Shown here piece after piece: positions 32,893 through 38,511 of a DNA stretch of 38,511 nt. Source of the stretch: Terriglobia bacterium. GTDB lineage: Bacteria > Acidobacteriota > Terriglobia > Terriglobales > Acidobacteriaceae. The number at the start of each line of letters is the position of its first letter. Within the stretch, counting starts at the first letter, position 1. Made by a program: the position numbers and the translations under genes. The notes under the pieces were generated by a model. That model was not told the origin of the DNA. It worked only from the letters and a program-made list of their open reading frames with translations, and did not search any database. Location of the stretch: positions 1 to 38,511 of the forward strand of contig JAIQFF010000032.1 of assembly GCA_020073395.1 (NCBI GenBank), written 5' to 3'.

Positions 32893-34788
32893 TCAGAACC
32901 GTTGTGCGAAACTCGCCTGACCCTCGCGCTGTACTAAAGCCAGCGCCATTCGGTATCTGCTGGTCGGATGATACTTTCGGGTTGGTTGAATTAGCTCCCC
33001 GAACATTTCCTCGTAGGAGACGAGCCGAAAATCTGAAAACTCATGATCTTTGCGTGGCTTACTTCTCAGCCTCGCCGACAGGGCTTCGGATTCCATTTCG
33101 AGCAGCACCACTGCACAAAGGCAGATGTTCAAAACATCAGCATCAGGATTGCTCTCTACAAAGACCGACAGTATTCTTACGTTCTCCACGGAATAGTCGC
33201 CTTCCCGCAGTCCAAATTCCTCATCTAGGGCGCGTTTTGCCCAGTTCCTGACAGGCTCCGCTCCCTGGGGCCTGTGGGCAAAATCCTTGACCGATAAATT
33301 CTCCTCCATAGAACAAGACCAGTGACCCCCATACCATTCGGTTGTATGCGATCTCTCTGTGATCAGGACTTGACCGTCTCGCGTGCCGACAACCATCTGC
33401 ATACTCATACCGTGTGGGAAAGAGATCGGCTTGCCAGACATCAGATCGTCGAGAGTGTTCCCCCACAGATCCGGCACTGTTCGAAGCAGCACCTCTCGAA
33501 AAAAGAGGACCTTACTGAACAGTACCTCTTTCACTTCAAGAATCAGGGTCGGTGCATCTGTGAACACCCGCGGGGTCTTGGTCAACATCAACAGGTTCCG
33601 ATCATCTACAAATTTCTTCGCTTCATAGTTCTCTGCTTTGTAGGCCAAATATTGCTCTTGCTGATCCTTGGGGAATACGAATTGCGCTGTCGTCGTTCTA
33701 AGGTCAACTTGTGGGTCCGAGAGCTTCCATCCTCGATCTGGGTAGGGACAAGGAACTAGGGTCATCGCGCTATCAACACCAAAGGAAGGGTATTTGGCAA
33801 GTGACGAGTTCTTCAACTGCCGCATCGCAGTCACGGTAAGCAAGTCTTGCATAGGCTTCGCTGGAGACAGCACCGTATTCGAACTTGCCGATACGTCGGG
33901 AGGCATCAGGTCGCCTGAAGTGTGCCAGTCGGTGCCTTTGATATTGACAAGGCACCGAGCCGCCTCCAAACGCTGAGCCAAATCCTGGCGTTTTACGACC
34001 GAATTGTTCATATGCAAGATATGTCTTCCCGCGACGTCGCTAAACGGTCTCACGTTTCCAAATTGCACTAAGACCGTCTCATCTGGGTGAGTAACGAGTG
34101 CCATTCCGGCTTCGAAAAGGACATTTGGACGCGGCTGCCCGCTGAGCTCTTTCTCAAAAATCGGGTCATCTGCTCCCACCAGATCGCTCCGCAATTTCGC
34201 CTCGTCATCAGGCGTCAGCAAGACTACAACGGCTTGCGCATAGCGAAAAGCTGCTTCGAGAATCTCACCTACGTAAGGCATTGGCTTGCCAGTTAGCTGG
34301 CGGGCTTCGCCGAACTCAAGAGGCTGCAGGCCAACGCTCCGCAAGAACGTAAACACCCCGGACCGAAGTCGTTCGTCTCGGCCGTGCACCACAAAAACTC
34401 TCTGACCCTTGTCACCATTACTTGGCACAGAGTCGGTTGAAGGCTGCGGGTTTGGGATCTTGGACTGTACCTTTGGCGGGATCTCACCTGTCTCAGCGGC
34501 AGCGTCATCCTCCCAATAGGCTATGTCCTCTATTCGGCCTCGAAGGAAGAAAAACACCTTACTGAGGTCCTTCCCCCAAGGCGGTCCTGAGAAGAGTCGC
34601 GAGAAACTGGCATACTCTCTGGAGTTGCCGCCGTAAATCCTCTCCATTGCCAGGGTGACGTCCTCGTACCAAGCTCTCCCCCCACCTGGAACCTGGGCTT
34701 CGAACTTCTCCCAGCCTTTATCGTAGCGGGCGAGAAGCGTTTCGAGATATTCAATGGCGCGCTTCTTAGATAGTTTTGGAAACGGCAT
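32893..34788 (-). CDS. TIR-like nucleotide-binding protein fused to a Nudix-like domain
   Basis: A 631-residue multidomain protein. Residues 1-95 are a helical N-terminal domain and 96-128 a linker. Residues 130-295 match the TIR-like predicted nucleotide-binding domain (PF10137 type): VFVVHGRDE (131-139), then AVVVLLTPDD and RPNVLFEAGMALV, in which Glu226 is the likely NADase glutamate. Residues about 400-600 look like a Nudix fold: VGTRDGQVLITERS, GGHWSCSMEEN and AKRALDEEFGL (517-527), a degenerate Nudix box with Ala for the first Glu of REXXEE. TIR domains in immunity cut NAD+; Nudix enzymes cleave ADP-ribose-like products. Ribosome site is weak. The DNA is less G+C-rich than core genes. 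The TIR-like call is firm, the Nudix call less so. Confidence 0.82.
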   Translation of the reverse strand: MPFPKLSKKRAIEYLETLLARYDKGWEKFEAQVPGGGRAWYEDVTLAMERIYGGNSREYASFSRLFSGPPWGKDLSKVFFFLRGRIEDIAYWEDDAAAETGEIPPKVQSKIPNPQPSTDSVPSNGDKGQRVFVVHGRDERLRSGVFTFLRSVGLQPLEFGEARQLTGKPMPYVGEILEAAFRYAQAVVVLLTPDDEAKLRSDLVGADDPIFEKELSGQPRPNVLFEAGMALVTHPDETVLVQFGNVRPFSDVAGRHILHMNNSVVKRQDLAQRLEAARCLVNIKGTDWHTSGDLMPPDVSASSNTVLSPAKPMQDLLTVTAMRQLKNSSLAKYPSFGVDSAMTLVPCPYPDRGWKLSDPQVDLRTTTAQFVFPKDQQEQYLAYKAENYEAKKFVDDRNLLMLTKTPRVFTDAPTLILEVKEVLFSKVLFFREVLLRTVPDLWGNTLDDLMSGKPISFPHGMSMQMVVGTRDGQVLITERSHTTEWYGGHWSCSMEENLSVKDFAHRPQGAEPVRNWAKRALDEEFGLREGDYSVENVRILSVFVESNPDADVLNICLCAVVLLEMESEALSARLRSKPRKDHEFSDFRLVSYEEMFGELIQPTRKYHPTSRYRMALALVQREGQASFAQRF

Positions 34789-34882
34789 TTGTCTGTCTAT
34801 TAGAGCATCTTGAGGAATGCGCCATTATACTGTCCTGTGAGCTTTCGGGGGCGGTGACGCATGAAGTCGACGTTCAACTTCG

Positions 34883-35016
34883 CTTGGGCGGGGTTTTCTG
34901 TGGGTTGGCGCATGTGCACCGGTGGAACGATCCCGGCTGGTTCCCTCTTCCGTGGCGTCCAATGCGGCTATCAGTGACACGTGAACAACCCCGCTCAAGC
35001 GGAGCTTGGGCGGGGC
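34883..35016. repeat. CTTGGGCGGGG repeat pair with hairpin
   Basis: CTTGGGCGGGG occurs as a direct repeat at 34883 and 35005. The right copy forms a hairpin with CCCCGCTCAAGC (34989-35000). The 282-bp gap between the TIR-like gene and the 132-aa gene holds this and no convincing gene. Confidence 0.65.
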
Positions 35017-35070
35017 ACCGAGTGTTTCAGATTGGGAAAGGCTGGGCGACTGGCAGTGGTCTGTGCCCAC

Positions 35071-35469
35071 TTATTTATTCTTTTCCGATGAGTACTTGAA
35101 AGCGTCTGGGTCCCCAGCGATAAGGTCGGAAGTTTTCCCGCGCACAATCCAGCACCAATTGTCTTCGTCGTCCTCCGCAGTGTTATCGGTGCGGAAGCGA
35201 TGACCTGCGGCGATGTACTGCGCGAGGATCAGAACTACATCGCTGTTGCTCGGGAGGGTGTCGACGTCGAATTGCTGGAAATCTTCGAAGGGGCGGTAGT
35301 CTGCCAGTAGCCTGTTTAGTTTGTCCAGGGTGGTGTTGACGAATTTCAGTTTGAATTTGTTGACGGGGTCGTTGGGCTTTTTGCGAGAGAGTTCGGACAT
35401 TTCGTCGAGGAAGGAGTGGAGTTGTTGTTCGAGTTTTTCGAATTCCCAGACGTCTTCTTTCTTTTCCAT
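35071..35469 (-). CDS. Unrecognised small protein next to the TIR-like gene
   Basis: A 132-residue protein from ATG 35469 with a strong ribosome site (GGGAGGAAAAA). I do not recognise the family. Residues 1-60 are helical and charged (EKLEQQLHSFLDEMSELSRKK), and the rest includes LPSNSDVVLILAQYIAAG and DNWCWIVRGKT. No membrane span, signal peptide or catalytic motif. It lies between the TIR-like and nuclease-like genes on the same strand, 229 bp after the latter and 282 bp before the former. A regulatory or adaptor role within a defence cassette is possible but unsupported. Confidence 0.75.
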   Translation of the reverse strand: MEKKEDVWEFEKLEQQLHSFLDEMSELSRKKPNDPVNKFKLKFVNTTLDKLNRLLADYRPFEDFQQFDVDTLPSNSDVVLILAQYIAAGHRFRTDNTAEDDEDNWCWIVRGKTSDLIAGDPDAFKYSSEKNK

Positions 35470-35488
35470 TTTTTCCTCCCATTACCCC

Positions 35489-35543
35489 AGCGGCTAAAGC
35501 CGCGTCATCGGTGCGGCGGTGATGGCACGACTGAAGTCGTGCC
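35489..35543. repeat. REP-type hairpins (CGGCTAAAGCCG; GGCACGACTGAAGTCGTGCC)
   Basis: Two short perfect hairpins, the second at 35524-35543, spaced about 20 bp apart in the gap between the 132-aa and 455-aa genes. The rest of this gap (to 35698) is further GC-rich inverted sequence with no gene. Confidence 0.8.
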
Positions 35544-35698
35544 CTTCCCAATCTGCTCTTCCCGAGTCAATGCCCGAGGCTGCCGGGCTCTGCCCGGCCA
35601 GACAGCCGGGGCGGCTGTCTCCACGTGGCCATTGGCGAATGACACACGCGGGCGAGGGCCCCTTCGACTTCGCTCAGGGCAGGTCCGCGCCACACTTG

Positions 35699-37066
35699 CT
35701 AGCTGGGGCAGGCCCTTATGAACTCTACATATTTCTTCTTGAGTACGTCTAGAGGGTCGCGCTGTTTCGATTCGTAGAGGGTGACGATTTGTTCGAGGTC
35801 GTAGTCGTCGAGTATGAGGATGCAGCGGCGCTGGCCGGACCAGAGGTCGATGGTATTGCGGAAGACGCGCGGGAGCGGCATTTTGCGGGTGAAGAGTATG
35901 CCAAAGCGGCCGAACTCGACGGTGAGGTAGCGATTCAGTTGGTTGATGTGTTCGCTCTTGAGATCATTCACGTTTTTCATTTCCATGACGATCTGGCGGC
36001 AATCGTACTTCTCATGAAGTTCGGCCAGAAAGTCGTGGGAGCGGTTGTTGTAGAAGATGAGGTCGCGGATGAGGACACCCGATTCGGTTCGAGATTGCGA
36101 CTTGGCAAAGTCGAGCTGCGGGTAGAAGGCTGAAGCCAGCAGACGGGAGAGTTCGCGCTCGTATTTCACGTCGTTCTCCTCTTTTAGGCCAGTGGGAAGA
36201 GCTTTTATGACCTTGAGGCTGTTTTTCGCGGAGGCGACGGGAATTTGGCTGAAGAGCGGATCATTCTTGCAGTCTTCGGCGGTGCGCTCCTTGGCCGCGA
36301 CATATTCCTGCACGGCGCCGTAATTGTGGCGGTTGAAGGTGAGGACGGCTGGTTTCGAATCGTCCGACTGCGGGAGCTTTTCTTTCGGGAAGTATTCACT
36401 AACGTACTCGTTGAAATCGAGCCAGGGGCGGAAGCGCAGCCAACGCCTGGGGACAAGGATGATGGGCTTTCTGGACTCGGGATTGATGGGAAGCGATAGA
36501 GATTCCTCCACAAGCTTGTTTTCCCTGTAGCTATAGATTGAAGGCAGGGAGACACTGCTGACGGGGATGCCGTGGATCTGGCACTGCTGAATGGTGTAGT
36601 CGAGGAGGAAGGACTTCAGGAGATTGCAGGCGATGTCGCTGATGCGGTCGCGGGAGATGTGATCGACGAAGAACTGGATTTCCTCGAAGTGGAGGAAGCC
36701 GCGGCGGTCGTAGTCCGGGATGGTGCGAAATAAGTCGAGTATTTCCTCGGCAGTGGCCTCTCCTATGCGGCGGCCTTCACGGGTATGAGAGTGGCCGAAG
36801 CCGACTTCGTCACACTCGCTAAGGGTGGTCAGAATCTTGACGGCCTCGGCGTGTCTTGACTGTTTTTCCAGGTATCCGAGGTGGTTGAAGGAGTTGATCA
36901 GCGCGGTGTGGAGGGCGTTGTCCTGCTGCGATGGGGAGCGCCAGAGCAGGAAGGGATCGAGGTAGAGCGGGATGTCTTCATCCAGAAAGGGTATGGCAAA
37001 GTCGGCCTGGGCCTGCGAGATATGCACTCCGTAGTAGTCGGTCAGGCGCGGGCGGACGATGGCCAT
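35699..37066 (-). CDS. Unrecognised protein with a PD-(D/E)XK-like C-terminal region
   Basis: A 455-residue protein from ATG 37066. I do not recognise the family. The N-terminal half has IPLYLDPFLLWRS and CDEVGFGHSHTREGRRIGEA, polar blocks that look conserved rather than random. From about residue 330 the pattern is that of a restriction-endonuclease fold: GVLIRDLIFYNNRS (acidic residue), then ELHEKYDCRQIVMEMKNVND with an E-x-K pair, a helix (HINQLNRYLT) and a strand. A nuclease acting on DNA or RNA is a fair guess. It is the first gene of a same-strand trio with the 132-aa protein and the TIR-like protein, with no ribosome site of note. Lower G+C than core genes. Confidence 0.78.
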   Translation of the reverse strand: MAIVRPRLTDYYGVHISQAQADFAIPFLDEDIPLYLDPFLLWRSPSQQDNALHTALINSFNHLGYLEKQSRHAEAVKILTTLSECDEVGFGHSHTREGRRIGEATAEEILDLFRTIPDYDRRGFLHFEEIQFFVDHISRDRISDIACNLLKSFLLDYTIQQCQIHGIPVSSVSLPSIYSYRENKLVEESLSLPINPESRKPIILVPRRWLRFRPWLDFNEYVSEYFPKEKLPQSDDSKPAVLTFNRHNYGAVQEYVAAKERTAEDCKNDPLFSQIPVASAKNSLKVIKALPTGLKEENDVKYERELSRLLASAFYPQLDFAKSQSRTESGVLIRDLIFYNNRSHDFLAELHEKYDCRQIVMEMKNVNDLKSEHINQLNRYLTVEFGRFGILFTRKMPLPRVFRNTIDLWSGQRRCILILDDYDLEQIVTLYESKQRDPLDVLKKKYVEFIRACPS

Positions 37067-37106
37067 GGTTCATTCTAGGACATCGGTTGTGCGGGCATCC
37101 CGCTGG

Positions 37107-37892
37107 CTACTTTCTTGGCATTGACTGGAAAATTGCGAAGACTGCGCCTTGGGGGTCGGCGACTACCGCAAAGCGGCCTACGCCCTCCATCGTCATAGGC
37201 TCCAGGTGAAACTTGGCGCCTGCCTGCCTGGCCTTGGCGGCGCTGGTGTCGCAGTTCGATACCTTAAAATAGGGAAGCCAATGCGCAGGGCCTACAGGGC
37301 GATGTTTGGCCGGGGGAACGCCTCCGATATACTGCTCGCCATTTTTGATATGGAGGTAACCTGAGGAATCGTGCTCGGATTTTTCCAGCTTCCATCCCAA
37401 CAGGCTGGAGTAGAATTTTTCCGCTTGCGCCGGATCGGGCGTGTTCAGATCGGCCCAGCAGAGCGTGCCATCCACTCCTGTAACTGCATTCGGTTGCTGC
37501 TTCGCCTGCCACAGATGGAACGTCGCTCCGGTGGGATCCTGCGCCACCGCCATCCTGCCCACATCGAAGACGTCGAACGGCGGGGCACACACCTTGCCGC
37601 CCAGCTGGGGGACGCGATTGGCAGCCGCATCCGCGCTCTCCACGGCAATGTAAAGACCCCAGTGTGGCGGTACACCCTGCGACTGCTGGTCTTTGCGCAG
37701 CGTGTACGCGGCGGCACCGGCGTCGCGGCCCGCCAGCTTGAACATGGTATAGACCTCTCCCGGCCCCATGGGCATGTCGGCTGGAGCCCATCCGAAAAGG
37801 TTGCTATAGAACTTTTTGGCAGCGTCCTGGTCGGTGGTGGCCAATTCAATCCAGCAGAAAGAGCCAATCGGATATTTGTCGATGTTGGTCAT
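37107..37892 (-). CDS. Two-domain VOC family (glyoxalase/bleomycin-resistance-like) protein
   Basis: A 261-residue protein from ATG 37892 (MTNIDKYPIGSFCWIEL); the longer frame is repeat DNA. Two tandem vicinal-oxygen-chelate domains are visible: the first has CWIELATTDQDAAKKFYSNLFGW and DPTGATFHLWQA, the second CWADLNTPDPAQAEKFYSSLLGW and DPQGAVFAIFQS. Members bind a divalent metal or a small ligand; the two-domain form (CFP-30 type) is common in actinobacteria and acidobacteria with no known substrate. It is probably unrelated to the defence-like genes downstream. Confidence 0.9.
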   Translation of the reverse strand: MTNIDKYPIGSFCWIELATTDQDAAKKFYSNLFGWAPADMPMGPGEVYTMFKLAGRDAGAAAYTLRKDQQSQGVPPHWGLYIAVESADAAANRVPQLGGKVCAPPFDVFDVGRMAVAQDPTGATFHLWQAKQQPNAVTGVDGTLCWADLNTPDPAQAEKFYSSLLGWKLEKSEHDSSGYLHIKNGEQYIGGVPPAKHRPVGPAHWLPYFKVSNCDTSAAKARQAGAKFHLEPMTMEGVGRFAVVADPQGAVFAIFQSMPRK

Positions 37893-37944
37893 GGGCAAAA
37901 GTATAGCTGAAGCGCTGCTGGCTTCTGGCTTGAAGCAGGCCCGG

Positions 37945-37968
37945 CCCGCGCGCAAGCGCGGGGCTTTT
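37945..37968 (+). terminator. Terminator-like hairpin without an upstream gene
   Basis: Stem CCCGCGC (37945-37951) / GCGCGGG (37956-37962) with a GCAA loop and GCTTTT after it, reading on the plus strand. No plus-strand gene precedes it. It closely resembles the groESL terminator segment and is followed by the same repeat. Confidence 0.55.
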
Positions 37969-37989
37969 GGTTTGCGGCGGCAATGCTCG

Positions 37990-38040
37990 TGTGGGGACGG
38001 GCGCCCTCGCCCGTCCAGGCCGAGCGAAGCTCGGCAGCGG
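37990..38040. repeat. GTGTGGGGACGGGCGCCCTC double-hairpin repeat
   Basis: Near-copy of 32735-32795: GGACGGGCGCCCTCGCCCGTCC followed by GCCGAGCGAAGCTCGGC. On both sides of the window's last 6 kb this unit follows the same terminator-like hairpin. Confidence 0.9.
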
Positions 38041-38079
38041 TTTTGGCTTGGAGGATCGCCGGCGGGGTCCGATTCTTTC

Positions 38080-38156
38080 GCCCCTTCGGGGCTGTATCTT
38101 TCCACATCGTACCCAGGGCTTACGCCCTGGGCTGTAATCTGGCGCCGCTTCGCGGC
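38080..38156. repeat. Three-hairpin REP element
   Basis: Three perfect hairpins in a row: GCCCCTTCGGGGC (38080-38092), CCCAGGGCTTACGCCCTGGG (38112-38131) and GCCGCTTCGCGGC (38144-38156). The 37893-38320 stretch, over 400 bp, holds only repeats. Confidence 0.85.
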
Positions 38157-38320
38157 TAGCGTTTCCAAACTGTGCCGCTCTGGCCTTACCGTTTCACGAT
38201 GCTGCCACGTTTGGCGGCATCGCTGGATTTGGGGCCTAGTGCGGCTCCTCTTCGCACATTGGTTTCAGTTGGGGGTCGAGCAGCCACCAGGCTTCGCGGT
38301 AGGACTCGAAGCGTGATCCT

Positions 38321-38511
38321 TTTTTCTGGGACGGGCCGTCGTCGCGCCATCTTCCGTCGCTGTTTCGTTCGTACAATCAAGCCTTCCTCCCGGTACAGTC
38401 GATAGATGCGCTTGGCATTCACATGCCAGCCTTCGCGCCGCAGCAACACCGTCAACCGCCGATACCCGTAACGCACGTGCGTTCCCGCCATCTCCCGCAG
38501 GCGACGGCGCA
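38321..38511 (-). pseudogene. IS3-family transposase (OrfB) remnant
   Basis: Reading in from the window edge: RRRLREMAGTHVRYGYRRL, then LLRREGWHVNAKRIYRLYRE and EEGLIVRTKQRR, the HTH_21 region that precedes the DDE catalytic core of IS3/IS150 OrfB. The frame loses all similarity after about 38321, before any DDE motif, and continues into repetitive DNA (38160-38320) that ends in a stop at 38186. It is therefore a 3'-truncated copy; its 5' part lies beyond the window. Confidence 0.88.

Noticed and set aside
34825..35070. 81-aa minus-strand frame between the TIR-like and 132-aa genes
   Set aside because: It covers the CTTGGGCGGGG repeat pair and has no ribosome site or domain.
37893..38168. 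92-residue N-terminal extension of the VOC protein
   Set aside because: The DNA is a string of dispersed repeats and a terminator-like hairpin; the protein starts normally at 37892.
32700..38511. CRISPR array
   Set aside because: Repeats near defence-like genes are palindromic, of mixed type and irregularly spaced, with no regular repeat-spacer pattern and no cas genes.

Overview
The window reads as chromosomal DNA of a GC-rich soil-type bacterium, most likely an Acidobacteriota (Koribacter/Terriglobia-like). That assignment is an inference. It rests on high G+C, small palindromic repeats in almost every intergenic gap, and the mix of housekeeping genes: yvcK, glmU, a fused ftcD, groESL under CIRCE, carAB, lepB. 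I saw no tRNA, rRNA or CRISPR array.

Region 1 (1-8.7 kb, all minus strand) is a catabolic cluster headed by a TetR regulator with a palindromic operator at its start. It holds an enoyl-CoA hydratase, a BoxB-like di-iron benzoyl-CoA epoxidase, both subunits of a CoA-transferase, a second hydratase resembling cyclohexa-1,5-dienecarbonyl-CoA hydratase, a rhodanese, and the small and large subunits of a molybdenum hydroxylase (large subunit cut by the window edge). Together these suggest breakdown of an aromatic acid through CoA thioesters, mixing parts usually described from oxygen-dependent and anaerobic routes. A DHDPS-family aldolase and two NTF2-like proteins follow.

Region 2 (10.9-17.1 kb) is carA-carB, split by a complete type II restriction-modification pair. 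The order is carA, a beta-class DNA methyltransferase, a PaeR7I/XhoI-family endonuclease, carB. The four genes are joined by 4-nt and 1-nt overlaps and a 4-nt gap.

Region 3 (17.2-32.7 kb) is mostly conserved core and envelope genes: lepB, a PCYCGC protein, a TPR protein, yvcK, glmU, a secreted protein, ftcD, a DUF885 protein, a PagL-like deacylase, an SDR, a glutaredoxin-like protein, an EVE protein, a secreted regulatory-like domain protein, and groES-groEL behind a strong promoter and a perfect CIRCE operator.

Region 4 (32.9-38.5 kb) looks like an accessory, defence-like island of visibly lower G+C. It has a 631-aa protein that joins a TIR-like nucleotide-binding domain to a C-terminal Nudix-like domain, an unrecognised 132-aa protein, and an unrecognised 455-aa protein with a PD-(D/E)XK-like signature. 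A two-domain VOC protein and an IS3 transposase remnant follow. The TIR-like/Nudix-like fusion with its two unknown neighbours is the best candidate here for an undescribed system.

A theme across the window is palindromic repeats that sit not only between genes but also in frame inside conserved enzymes (CoA-transferase subunit A and carB, less clearly the molybdenum hydroxylase). This resembles the Rickettsia palindromic elements that insert into protein genes.
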